Source of the DNA: Cordilura impudica | Lineage: Eukaryota; Arthropoda; Insecta; Diptera; Scathophagidae | Length of the DNA stretch: 64,000 nt | Direction: 5' to 3' | NCBI GenBank assembly: GCA_963682025.1 | Contig: OY821522.1 | Coordinates: 29,066,959-29,130,958, forward strand | Shown: in pieces, positions 34,072 through 44,048 of the stretch | Position numbering within the stretch: the first letter of the stretch is position 1 | How the letters are laid out: the number at the start of each line of letters is the position of its first letter | The notes under the pieces: generated by a model | Database searches by the model: none | What the model saw: only the letters and a program-made list of their open reading frames with translations | Told to the model about the DNA's origin: nothing | Translations under genes and position numbers: made by a program

Positions 34072-34881
34072 GTGGATGTGTGTAATGCTTTTTATATCTT
34101 GGATCCAATTGTTAATCCCCCGCCAATTTTGTATCATTTGCATTCTGATGTGAATGAAGGTAATTTTTCTTTTGCCAATGAGGAAGTTTATGAAGTTTTT
34201 AATGCATTTATGCAGATCAATTCTAACAGTGTAGGACCAGATGGGCTTTCTCTAAAGTTCTTGAAATTAATCTTGCCTAATATTATTTGTCATATGACTT
34301 ATATATTCAATTCTATATTGACATCGTCGACATTTACATTATTGCGGAAAACATCAAGGGTTTTACCAATACCCAAAGTTAAAAATCTTGTAAGCTGCAG
34401 TGATTACCGTCCTATTAATATAGTATCTGTCTGCTCCAAGGTTTTAGAAATGTTAATAAATGGTCAAATGTGGAATCACGTTAGGAGAGAAAACCTTTTA
34501 TCGGAATATCAGTCCGGATTCAGCAAACCGCAATACTACTACTCACATACTGGATATTTTACAAGAAATCCAAAATGGTTTAGATAAAGATAATTTAGCA
34601 GCTATGATCAGCTTAGATTTTAGTAGAGCTTTTAAATCCATATCTCATGAAGTGCTTTTAAATAAGCTCTTCCCCAATTTCAGATTCTCTAGAACAGCTT
34701 GCAGGCTTACTGATTCATTTTTAAAACAAAGAACACAGTTCGTACAAACACAATTTAATATATCGTCGACTGAATCTACTTACAGAGGCGTCCCTCAAGG
34801 CACCATTTTGGGACCACTCCTGTCTTTGATATATGTGAACGACATTTTATTATCCTTGGTTCCATTAAAGGGGTACATGTA
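34072..34881 (+). pseudogene. LINE reverse transcriptase, N-terminal part
   Basis: 34072-34587 has the start of RT (VGPDGLSLKFLK, RVLPIPKV, DYRPINIVSV). A frame change near 34540 shifts to 34460-34909, which reads AAMISLDFSRAFKSI (first catalytic Asp), YRGVPQGTILGPLL and KGYMY, where the LTR element starts. The next codons of the motif, ADD, are found at 39982 beyond the insertion. Confidence 0.85.
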
Positions 34882-35239
34882 TGTAAGATCAGCGCAGGGT
34901 AAACAGTAGCGAGTAGAAAAGAGACACGTAAAGAAACAGAAATCAATAGGCATTCGATTGATAGAGTTAGTAGAGAAAGGTTTAAAAGTCGCAATAATTT
35001 AATAAATAAAAAAAAGTTGAAAAGTTGAAGAATAAAGTTGAAAAAATAAGTTGAAAGTAGAAGTTGAAGTGACCTAAGTTGTATTAATTAAATACTTTGT
35101 TAACTACTTAATTCTAATACTGTATTACCTATAAATAAACTGAATTTAAATTTATTATTTGTAATCATAAATTTAATTGAATTTTTATATGTTAAATAAA
35201 ACCATCGTACTATCTTTACTTAATTCGAAAAATATTACA
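34882..35239 (+). repeat. 5' LTR of the gypsy-like element
   Basis: Starts TGTAAGATCAGCGCAGGG and ends AATATTACA. It contains several AATAAA-type signals and a GTTGAAAAGTTGAAG short repeat. Aligns without gaps to 39620-39977. Confidence 0.94.
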
Positions 35240-35241
35240 TT

Positions 35242-35259
35242 TGGGGGCTCAACCAAAAA
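35242..35259 (+). promoter_or_regulatory. Primer binding site of the gypsy-like element
   Basis: TGGGGGCTC starts two bases after the 5' LTR. Its first nine bases match the tRNA-Pro type of primer site; the following bases do not. The identity of the primer tRNA is therefore tentative. Confidence 0.6.
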
Positions 35260-35635
35260 CCCAACCAAACAAAAACAATTATTATAAAAGTTTGTGTTAA
35301 ATACCAAATAAATATAAAAAGCAATTTACATACAATACAAAAATAATATGTTGTACCGGTAAAATTCCACTAAAAAGTATACATATTTAATGAGGCCGTG
35401 GTAGTGAAAAAGAAAAAAAAATAATGAACAGTTAAATTTGTGTTTGTCCAATGCAAAAATAAAGTAGAGCAATTCAACAAGAATTTTAAGATCATAAGCA
35501 AAAAAAAAAACTCAACCAAAAAAAAAAGAAACTCAACCAAAAAAAAAAAAAAGAAACAAATAAAAAAGAGAAAAGCAGAAAGAAAAATAAAAGGGTCGAA
35601 CAGTGAATACACACAAATATTACATTTACATGTAA

Positions 35636-36586
35636 ATGAGAGCTCATTCGAGAAAACAAAAGTCGGTAAACACAAAACCATACAACACAAGAGCCTATAC
35701 AAAGTTTCTAAAACAAAGAGAAAAAGAATACCATAATAATAAAGAAGAAGGTAACGAAAAACTAAGTAAAATGTCAAAAAAAGCAGAATTACATATTGAA
35801 AGTGAGAATACAGAATTAAATGATCTAATAAAACTTTTCTTATTAAAAATGGAAAAAAAAAATGAAGACGACAAAAACAAACCGAATGTCTCTGTCGAAT
35901 GTTTTGGTAAGATTATTCCTGATTTTGATGGTGTGTCGATGGCAGTGAATTATTGGTTTGAGAATTTTGAGAAAAATGCAGAGGCGTATGAACTTAACGA
36001 AAAACAAAAGTATGTAAATGCTAGAAACAAGATGGCTGGTGCGGCGAAATTGTTTTTGGATGCTGTAACCGTTTGTGATTATGCAAACCTAAAGAAAATA
36101 TTGATAGAAGAGTTTTACCATACGTACAGTAGTGCAGAAATACATAAACAACTAGCAAACCGCAGAAAGTTGGAAAGCGAGACATTTTACGAATACGTGC
36201 TACATATGAGGAAGCTCGGATCGGCGGGAAAAGTGGATGACGTGTCTGTCATACGTTACGTGGTAGATGGGTTGTGGGTGAAACCAGAGATCAAATACTC
36301 TTTTTACAACGCTAAATCATTCAGCGAGTTAAGAGAACAATATTCACTGTACGAGCGAATTAAACCGTATGAAATAACAAATCGTGAAAATAAAGTGACA
36401 AACCGCCAAAATAAAATAACAAATCATAATAATAAACAGTTTACTTAAAAAGAATATTGTTTTAATTGCGGGTCAAAAGAACATAAAAGAAACGAATGTC
36501 GTTCCGAACCAAAATGCTTTAAATGCAATGAATATGGACATATAGCTAGAAATTGTGAAGTTCGGGACATAAATCAGCGACAATAA
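35636..36586 (+). pseudogene. Gypsy-like Gag with an in-frame stop before the zinc knuckles
   Basis: The open part runs to TAA at 36446-36448. The likely start is the ATG at 35771 (MSKKAELHIE); the frame is open upstream to 35636. The capsid-like region has IPDFDGVSMAVNYWFENFE and RRKLESETFYEYVLHMRKLG, as in Ty3-group capsids. Directly after the TAA the same frame continues for 45 codons with two CCHC knuckles (CFNCGSKEHKRNEC and CFKCNEYGHIARNC) and stops at 36584-36586. A single stop thus separates capsid and nucleocapsid. It is most likely a mutation; readthrough is possible but unsupported. Confidence 0.88.
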
Positions 36587-38338
36587 AAACGCGTTAACAT
36601 TATTGTCGATAAAAGCAACTCAAAGTAATCAAATTAAATAACATAGAAGTTGACTGTTTAATAGATACAGGATCGGACGGTTCCATAATCTTGCTACGTT
36701 AATAAATTTAGTCAGTATTGTTTAAGAGCTAATGATTCTCTTTTATCCAGCTTATGTAATGCCAAAACAAAAGTTTATGGATCAATTGAATGTAATGTTC
36801 AAATTGATGATATAAAAACATCACAAAATTTTTTAGTGTTACCAAACGAGGCAATAAGATGTGACATTTTAATCGGTTATGATTTTATATCAAAATTCAA
36901 AATGATTGTTGAGGGCGGCGAATATAAATTCGAATATAAAGATACAGATAAACATAATATTTCAAACGTGTTTAATATAAACGCTTCCGAAATCGATGTC
37001 AACGGTAAATACCACAAAGAAATAACAAATTTAATCCAACAATATAATCCGGCATCAGCTGTCCTGGAGTGCTGCCCAGTAGTAATGAAAATTATACCTA
37101 GTTCAGAAATTAAACCCTTTCGTAATTCTCCAACAAAACTACCGTTTCCAGAAGAACAAGAAGTGAACCGTCAAGTACAAGAGTGGTTACAAAAAGGTAT
37201 AGTACGAAAATCGTGTTCAGATGTAGCTAGTCGTGTAATTGTAACTAAAAAGAAATCAGGAGACTACAGAGTTTGCATAGATTTCCGGCAATTGAATAAT
37301 ATGGTGCTGAAAGATGGACTTCCAGTCCCAAATATAGAAGATGTCTTACAAAAATTACAAGGAGCTAAATTCTTTTGCGTTATGGCTTTAGAAAACGGAT
37401 TTTTTCACGTACCCATAGAAGAATCCAGTAGAAAATACACAGCGTTCGTGACTAAACTTGGATTGTATGAATTTAACCGTGCTCCTTTTGGGTTTTGTAA
37501 TTCGCCAGCTTGTTTCATAAAGTATGTCAATTTTATATTTCAAGAGTTGGTAACTACAAACGTAATGGAGTTTTACATGGACGACATTGTTGTTTACGGC
37601 GAAACAGAAGATGATAGCCTTAAAAAACTGAAGATGGCACTAGTTGTTGCGCAGCAGCATGGTCTAAGAATAAAATGGTCAAAGTGTACCTTTATGAAAA
37701 CGAAAACTGATTTTCTAGGACATACTATAGAAGGCGGGCAAATTTGGCCCGGAAAAACGAAAATAAAAGCCATTGCAAATTTTGCAGAACCTAAAAATAT
37801 TAAAGATGTACAATCATTCTTAGGATTGACGGGAAATTTTAGGAAATTTATTTATAATTACGCTAATATCGCAAAGGAGTTAACAAATCTTTTAAGAAAA
37901 AACGTCAGTTTCAGTATTGATCACAATGAAAAGACAGCAATAAGCCAACCAAAAACATGTCTAGCGAATAAGCCAGTATTAAGAATTTTCAGTCGCGAAG
38001 CTTACACTGAATTGCATATGGATGCATCAAAAGAAGGTTTCGGTGCGACGTTGTTGCAGAAGTTTGAGAATCAACTACACCCAGTTTTTTACTATAGCAA
38101 AAAAGCTACAGCACAAGAAGGACGTTTACACAGTTATATCCTAGAAGTAAAAGCAGCGTATATAGCATTTAAAAAGTTTAGACATTACATCTTGGGTATA
38201 CGTTTTAAATTAGTGACAGATTGCTGCGCTTTTAAACAGACAATCTCGAAAAAAGATGTACCACGAGACGTAGCACAGTGGATATTTTATTTCCAAGATT
38301 TTAATTATGAAGTCGAGCATAGAAGTGTAATCGAATGA
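36587..38338 (+). pseudogene. Gypsy-like protease, reverse transcriptase and RNase H
   Basis: The protease active site (CLIDTGSDGS, about 36655-36690) is followed by a stop and frame change; the rest (DILIGYDF) lies at the start of the 500-codon ORF 36836-38338. RT has VNRQVQEWLQKGI, RVCIDFRQLN, RAPFGFCNSP and FYMDD (YMDD at 37574-37585). In the block before ENGFFHV, residue 184 of the ORF is Ala (37385-37387) where the first catalytic Asp belongs. RNase H follows (ELHMDASKEGFGATLL). The ORF ends with a one-base frame change at 38335-38338 before the integrase. The enzyme is probably inactive. Confidence 0.9.
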
Positions 38339-39624
38339 AGCGTGTTGACGCGTTAAGCCGATATCCAGCAGATATTTTAACAATTTCTTTTGATATTACA
38401 CCACGATTTTTCAAACGGCAGCGCGAAGATGAAGGCATTAAAGCTATTGTACAAGCATTAAGTTATGGACCATATGGCAACTACCAGTTAAAAGGTAATA
38501 TAGTTTACAAAAACGTTGACGGTCAAGAATTACTTGTGATACCAAAGTTGATGGAGGTAGAAATTATAAAGAGTGTCCATGAAAATGGCCATTATGCAGT
38601 ACAGAAAACCATTCACACAATTCAGCAGCAGTACTACATACCACATCTAGAAAAGAAAGTTCAACAAGTAATTAACAATTGTATAAAATGTATTACTTAC
38701 AACAAAAAAACTGGCAAAAAGGAACGGTTTTTATATTGTATAAACAAAGGCGAAGTACCTTTAGAAACACTTCACATTGATCATCTAGGACCAATGGAAG
38801 CTACAGCTAAAAAGTACAAATATATTTTAGCAATGGTCGACGGATTCTCAAAATTCGTTTGGATATTTCCAACTAAAACCACTAACGCAGAAGACGTATT
38901 AAGATGTTTAAAAGTATGGTCAGATACGTTTGGTTTCCCAGCACGAATTATAAGTGATAGAGGACCAGCATTTACATCTCAGAGCTTTAAAGATTTTTGC
39001 ATCAAAAACGGCGTAGAGCAAGTGTTGACCACAACAGGCGTGGCACGTAGCAATGGGCAAATTGAACGCGTTAACCGTGTAATTTTAGCAGTTATTGCAA
39101 AGTTATCTGATGAAGACCCCACAAAATGGTACAAAGTCGTAGGTGATGTGCAGAAAGCCATAAACAATTGTATACACAGTTCAACGAACTCAACTCCGTT
39201 TCAAATACTTATAGGAGTTAAGATGAAGACAGGACTAAGCAACAACATGATTGAAAATTTTAACAAAGATCGGGAACAACTACGCAGTGAAGTCAAAGAG
39301 CAAATCCAGAAGGCTCAAATTACATACAAGCGAAATTTCGACAAAAGACGAAAACAATGTGATGGATATCGAATAGGTGACTTAGTGGCAATCAGAAGGA
39401 CCCAATTTGTGTCCGGTCGAAAACTTGCTAGTGAATTCATCGGTCCCTACAAAGTTGAGAAAGTTAAACGAAACAACAGATATGATGTCGTGAAAGTGGC
39501 TGATGTCGAAGGACCTAATAAAACATCTACTAGTTCCGATTTTATGAAGCCATGGAAAGCTGATGGGGTGAACGAGTATCTTTTATCATCTGCGACAGAT
39601 GAAGATCAAGATGGCCGAATGTAA
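38335..39624 (+). CDS. Gypsy-like integrase (open, but cut off from pol by a frameshift)
   Basis: 429 codons. The ATG overlaps the stop of the upstream frame (ATGA). The first residues, RVDALSR, normally end the RNase H connection, so this is the continuation of pol rather than a separate gene. The zinc finger has H...H and C-x2-C (NCIKCITY). The core has the first Asp in LHIDHLGP, the second in IISDRGPAF and the Glu in NGQIERVNR, all at usual spacing. A C-terminal GDLVAIRR...GPYKV segment resembles the family's SH3-like end. The frame stops within the first bases of the 3' LTR. Confidence 0.88.
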   Translation: MKRVDALSRYPADILTISFDITPRFFKRQREDEGIKAIVQALSYGPYGNYQLKGNIVYKNVDGQELLVIPKLMEVEIIKSVHENGHYAVQKTIHTIQQQYYIPHLEKKVQQVINNCIKCITYNKKTGKKERFLYCINKGEVPLETLHIDHLGPMEATAKKYKYILAMVDGFSKFVWIFPTKTTNAEDVLRCLKVWSDTFGFPARIISDRGPAFTSQSFKDFCIKNGVEQVLTTTGVARSNGQIERVNRVILAVIAKLSDEDPTKWYKVVGDVQKAINNCIHSSTNSTPFQILIGVKMKTGLSNNMIENFNKDREQLRSEVKEQIQKAQITYKRNFDKRRKQCDGYRIGDLVAIRRTQFVSGRKLASEFIGPYKVEKVKRNNRYDVVKVADVEGPNKTSTSSDFMKPWKADGVNEYLLSSATDEDQDGRM

Positions 39625-39977
39625 GATCAGCGCAGGGTAAACAGTAGCGAGTAGAAAAGGGACACATAAAGAAACAGAAATCAATAGGCATTCGATTGAT
39701 AGAGTTAGTAGAGAAAGGTTTAAAAGTCGCAATAATTTAATAAATAAAAAAAAGTTGAAAAGTTGAAGAATAAAGTTGAAAAAATAAGTTGAAAGTAGAA
39801 GTTGAAGTGACCTAAGTTGTATTAATTAAATACTTTGTTAACTACTTAATTCTAATACTATATTACCTATAAATAAACTGAATTTAAATTTATTATTTTA
39901 AATCATAAATTTAATTGAATTTTTATATGTTAAATAAAACCATCGTACTATCCTTACTTAATTCAAAAAATATTACA
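39620..39977 (+). repeat. 3' LTR of the gypsy-like element
   Basis: Partner of 34882-35239. The preceding purine-rich segment AGATGAAGATCAAGATGG may act as polypurine tract, but it lies within the pol reading frame. Confidence 0.94.
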
Positions 39978-40630
39978 TGTATGCTGATGATTTACAACTA
40001 GTTGCGGTAGCAGAGTCTAAAAATGAGTTAATTAGAGTAATAAATAATGATTTACAAAATGTAAGCAGATGGTGTAAGACAAATTTCACTTCATTGAATG
40101 TTCAAATATCAAAAATTATTGACTTTAATTGTAGGCTAGGAAATGTTTCTAACCTTGTTCTGAATGACTCTCCTCTTGTGTTTGTATCGTATTTTAAAGC
40201 CCTAGGTTTCTATATAGATGAGCATTTGTCATTTAATCATTATATTAACTTTATGGTACATAGGGTATAGATACCATTACGAAAAACTTATAGTATACCT
40301 TGTCACCTATCTCTGAATATCAGAAAACAAATTGGACATTCTCTGCTAATGCCCCTTATTTTGTATGGATTGGAGGTGTATAGTGGGACTTCGTCGGGTA
40401 ATTTCTTAAAAATAGAGAAGCATGTTTCGGAATTTGTTTACGACTTTTTGGGTTGCAGTTTTAATGATTTTGTGAGTATTAAGCTGCTATTACTATTTTA
40501 TAAGGTATATAAAACAGCATCGCCAGCGTATCTAGCGTCCAGATTTGTTTTTGTACATTCAGCCCGGACCCATTGTTTATTAATCCCACATTTCATACAC
40601 TTTTTACGCATAAATCGTTTTTAGTATGAG
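39978..40630 (+). pseudogene. LINE reverse transcriptase, C-terminal part
   Basis: Continues the LINE RT broken at 34881: (Y)ADDLQLVAV, then NNDLQNVSRWC, KTNFTSLNV, FKALGFYIDEHLSFN, and after a stop near 40270 LILYGLEVYSG and SPAYLASRF up to 40624. These are the palm and thumb blocks of a jockey/CR1-group polymerase. The tail 40630-41010 is untranslated and ends A-rich. Confidence 0.82.
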
Positions 40631-41014
40631 TAACAAGGTTATGGAACTCAATTCTACCATACGACAGAAGAACCTTTTCGTACTCTATATCATGTTTTTT
40701 AAATTTGCTCTTTGAATTAATTTGAACTTCACCTTATCACCTGTTTTATGTCCTGATTGAGAAATAATGAAACAGTCGCTACTTTCATTTTTTTAAAGTA
40801 TTTTTTCTTTTCTTTTTTTTTTATTATTGGCTGTCACTTTTCTGGGAAGATGTAACCCATATTCGTGATCGGGGATATTTATAAATTTAATGTGTGTATA
40901 AGATTAGTTAACAATTATTATAATAACATGAAATCTGTCTAATATACTGTAATCGATTGGCCTTAATTGGCTTTAAGATTGTTGAATAAATAAAAAAAAT
41001 AAAAATAAAATAGT

Positions 41015-41625
41015 AGTGTTGACAACAGACATCCCTGCTTCACCCCGAATTTTGTTTCAAATTCTTTCGACATCTCCGTTCCAGTCCATACCACTGATTT
41101 TGTAGTTCTGTAAATTGTTTCTAAAAAGTTCACTATCTCTGTTGAAACACCCATTTGATGAAGTTTAATAATAATCGAATGCAGCTTTGAAGTCAACAAA
41201 AAACGCATACACTTTATTCATCTCAAGAAACTTCAAATGCATAATGCCTGCAAGGTTATACAGAATATCTACTGTCGAATACTGCTTTCTAAAACCAGCT
41301 TGATATTCTGTTAATACGTTGTGTTTTTCAGCCCATTCATACAATCTTTCATTTATCACGCCCTATGCCTAGGTAATTACTTGGTATATTGGATTCGCCT
41401 AGTTGAAATATTGGAAAGATTACACTTATTATGAAGGAATCATCTGCAGTCCCCATACCTCTAACATGATTATGTGCTTTTGTAAACTCTTTTAGAAGTT
41501 CCCTTGGTGCGTTTTAAAAAAATTCATACGGCACTCTCTCGATACCTGGCGCTTTATTATATTTCGCCTTAGCCAAAGTTCTTATGATTTCTTCTATTGT
41601 TATATTAATTTATATTTGTTGGAAT
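41015..41625 (-). pseudogene. Old minus-strand LINE, RT N-terminal half
   Basis: On the minus strand from 41625: IEEIIRTLAKAKYNKAPGI, PYEFF, PRELL, VIFPIFQLGESNIPSNYLGI, then LTEYQAGFRKQYSTVDILYNL, FVDFKAAFD (first catalytic Asp), MGVSTEIVNFLETIY and FGVKQGCLLSTLLF, where the plus-strand LINE begins. A few stops and frame changes are present. It is continuous with 30590-31858 once the insertion is removed; roughly a dozen codons at the junction seem to be missing. Confidence 0.8.
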
Positions 41626-42239
41626 CGGCTCTTGTTTGGACCTAGTCCCCATAAAAAATTTCCTTCAAAATTGGTTTTAGTGCCACTGAATGTAGCAAAT
41701 GTTATTCTATTGCGATGAAATTTGAATCATAAGGGTTTATTAAGCCAGTGATGAGATCTATAAAAAATCTTTGAAATCGGTCCTCGTTTGGACCTATTCC
41801 CCGTACAAATTTTCTTCAATATTTGGTTAAAATGCCACAAAAGATGACAAATTTGCTAATTTCTGTATTATATTTAAAAAATTTACAAAAATAGTGCAAA
41901 AAACACTGTAAAATTTTAATGAAATCGGACCACTTTTGGACCTATTTTCCCGATTTTTTTATGAAGAAAAACACCCAAAGTTCTCAAAATGCCAAATTTC
42001 GTAGTAAAATTGTATTAATTAACCACTCAAAGGACTTATGATTTCGCATTACATATGGTTTAAATCCGAAAGTCTAGAAAAAAAATACCACTCTAATATA
42101 ACATGTTAAACTAATATTAAATTTTTTATTAATATTGCAGATACACATTTTTGAAATATTTTTAATATTAATATATTAATGCTATAGATATTAAGTTATT
42201 AAGTATATTTTTTTTTAAAACTAGTATAATTTTGTTTTT
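41626..42239 (-). repeat. Dispersed repeat with GGACCTA(G/T)TCCCC motifs
   Basis: Two loosely similar blocks (41625-41740 and 41780-41870) share AATCGG(T/C)(C/T)CTxGTTTGGACCTA and CCCC(A/G)TA(C/A)AAA. A third, weaker one is near 41920-41960. No coding sequence. It resembles the class of dispersed repeat at 15900-16490. Confidence 0.45.
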
Positions 42240-43360
42240 AGTTAGTTCTCTTAATTTTGGGAGCGATATCTAATAGACTTAACATTTCGGAGCTACAAAA
42301 TGTTCTTCCAAATCCTTTACATGTCTTCGTGATTCAATTAATGGGTTTGAAGGGGCCGCCAACATATTAAAAAGGGCCCCATTCTGTCTAATCCGTGAAA
42401 TCTTGCAAGTATTCGTGTATCTAAATTTTTTGTAGTCTTTGTTTTTGCATTCCTGGGCTTCTTCTGAAAACTTTCCAATTGGTAAGAATTGATATTTAAT
42501 AAAATTTTTACCATAAGTCAAACTCTTATGAACCGTAGGAGTAAGTTTCTTCTCACAGTACATTTGAAACAAAAGTTGGGTAGTTTTTGATGCACAATCA
42601 TCAAACTTTGGGCCATTTTCCATTTCGCTAGAGTTTATAACATTTAGGATAACTGCCAACCTTTTTATAATATTACTGTCGATCCCAGTAATTCGGGCTG
42701 TTACCTCATCATTTTCAAAAAATTCTCTGGACATATTACCATCGTTAGTATTTCCAAACCGCTGCTCTAGGCAGTCTGGCAAAGCTTCTTAAGAAATTCA
42801 TTTTGTATAATTTTTTTTTCGAGCAGATAGCTTTTCTTTTGGTGTTTCGTTCTCATCAGAACATTCTCCTTCTCACGAAATTGTTTACGCTAGTTTTAAA
42901 ATAAAAAAATGAACTGCTGATGGGCGAGGATTTTTCCAATGCTAAGAGATTTCACTTCTCAGTCGTAAAGGAACTACGGAAGCCATAAACATATTTCCAT
43001 CTGTAATAGTTGTGTCATTTGTCTATATTGTTTGTTTGTAAGCACTTTGACCGGATGATCCATCACATCCCCACTTATTTATCAATGTAAGCCTATCTGG
43101 AAGTAATACTGCTTCCTTTTTAGGCAAACTTTGAATAAGGCGTTTGGCTGTATGGTCCATTAAGTCTTGCAGTTTAACCTCTACCGATACTTCAGTAACC
43201 TTTATATTAGATGACAATGCTTCTTTTTTTTTGGCAGATGTAACCATTTTGTTTCCAGGAAGAACATTCACATTATGATTCTTGAAAGAGCTTCGTAAAA
43301 CAGAATATTTTTCTTTAACTTTGAATTTTTTGGCCAAGTCATTTATTATCTTTCAATGAT
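42240..43360 (-). pseudogene. Transib-like transposase remains (RAG1-related)
   Basis: Two blocks on the minus strand. 43023-43337 ends in LTLINKWGCDGSSGQSAYKQ, the region of the first catalytic Asp in Transib and RAG1. 42279-42782 contains TPTVHKSLTYG, LPIGKFSEEAQECKNKDYKKFR and FNMLAAPSNPLI; SEEAQECKNK corresponds to the segment around the catalytic Glu (SEGNESGNK in RAG1). Between them (42783-43022) the frame is broken and most of the central part, including the second Asp, is missing. I found no clear CACWRTG-type inverted termini. The assignment rests on these family motifs. Confidence 0.68.
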
Positions 43361-43399
43361 TTTTATAAGCTAATAAGGCCTAACGTTAAAACCAATTAA

Positions 43400-43975
43400 T
43401 TACATATTTAACCGACGTTCCGTCAATGGTATGTTGGCCTTTTCAAGGTTTTTTGTTTATATTTTAATTAAAAGGAAACAAAGTTATTATAAAATTCATA
43501 CGCTATAAAATAATATTGACTTACATTAACATGAATATTACTTTTCACACTAAAAAATCACATTAAAAAATCATATAATTTTATACAAAACAATATTTTC
43601 AACAATACAGCTTAAGTACTTTTTTATTAAATTTATTGTAACTCTGTAACAGGTTTTTATTTTGTCAGTGTCTTCTTTTAGGTTCATGGTTCGTGTTATA
43701 TTTTGCTGTATACGCAAGCTTTCAATGTGTATCTCTTTTTTTCATTTCTTTCTTTATCAAGTATTCTGACATTTTTAAAGTCAGCTGTGTGTTCAGCTCT
43801 AATCATATGTTGTGATAAAGCTGTTGTTTCTTTTTGTTTTGTAATATCGTTCTTATATTCACTTATTCTTGTTTCTAAAGCTCTTTTTGTCGTTCCTATG
43901 TATATCAAAGCACAATTTTTTCGTCGTTATCACTGCAGTTTACTTCGTACATAACGTTGTTTTGTTATTGTTTTT
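43400..43975 (-). mobile_element. Penelope-like element fragment: endonuclease end and tail
   Basis: From 43955 on the minus strand: NVMYEVNCSDN, IYIGTTKRALETRISEY (intact GIY-YIG start), TALSQHMIRAEHTADFKNVRILD and a short end near 43696, then an untranslated tail. 43500-43830 matches 48690-49010, so this is the same family as the PLE at 47640-49010. A degenerate hammerhead-like motif lies at 43410-43450. The left boundary against the Transib remains is near 43400. Confidence 0.8.
43410..43450 (-). ncRNA. Degenerate hammerhead-like motif in the third PLE tail
   Basis: On the minus strand AACC, UUGAAAA, GGCC plus a loop, GAACGUC and GGUU. Helix I (AACC/GGUU) and the GUC cleavage triplet fit the pattern of the other two families, but the CUGANGA core is mutated and helix II is poor. 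Confidence 0.35.
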
Positions 43976-44048
43976 CTTTTGGCGCCTTTATATCAGAAAA
44001 TATTGTACTGAGATTTTTGTTTGGTTTCTAACATTTAACATTAAAAGT

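Larger units (their letters stand above)
34882..39977 (+). mobile_element. Gypsy-like (Ty3 group, probably mdg3 clade) LTR retrotransposon, nearly full length
   Basis: Two 358-bp LTRs (34882-35239 and 39620-39977) differ at about seven positions with no indels. TGTA flanks both sides (34878-34881 and 39978-39981), a 4-bp target duplication. After the 5' LTR comes a primer site with TGGGGGCTC. One gag and one pol region follow; no env. The pol reading ends at the first bases of the 3' LTR. Integrase details (HIDHLGP, NKKT-type spacing) suggest the mdg3/blastopia side of the group, by inference. Confidence 0.94.
31859..41010 (+). mobile_element. Plus-strand LINE (jockey/CR1 group), interrupted by a gypsy-like element
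   Basis: It begins abruptly near 31860 with ORF1 sequence and ends near 41010 with an A-rich tail (GAATAAATAAAAAAAATAAA). It carries ORF1, an EEP endonuclease and a reverse transcriptase in order. The 5' end appears truncated. It lies inside the minus-strand LINE: RT of the host element breaks at GVKQGCLLSTLLF (41015) and resumes at GGGVYID (31858). An LTR element at 34882-39977 splits its own RT. Confidence 0.82.

Noticed and set aside
35370..35777. 135-codon minus-strand ORF rich in Phe and Leu
   Set aside because: Antisense shadow of the A-rich leader and gag start of the gypsy-like element.
38335..38338. ATGA overlap as a programmed start/stop coupling for integrase
   Set aside because: The upstream and downstream frames align to one continuous pol domain, so a one-base frameshift mutation is the simpler reading.
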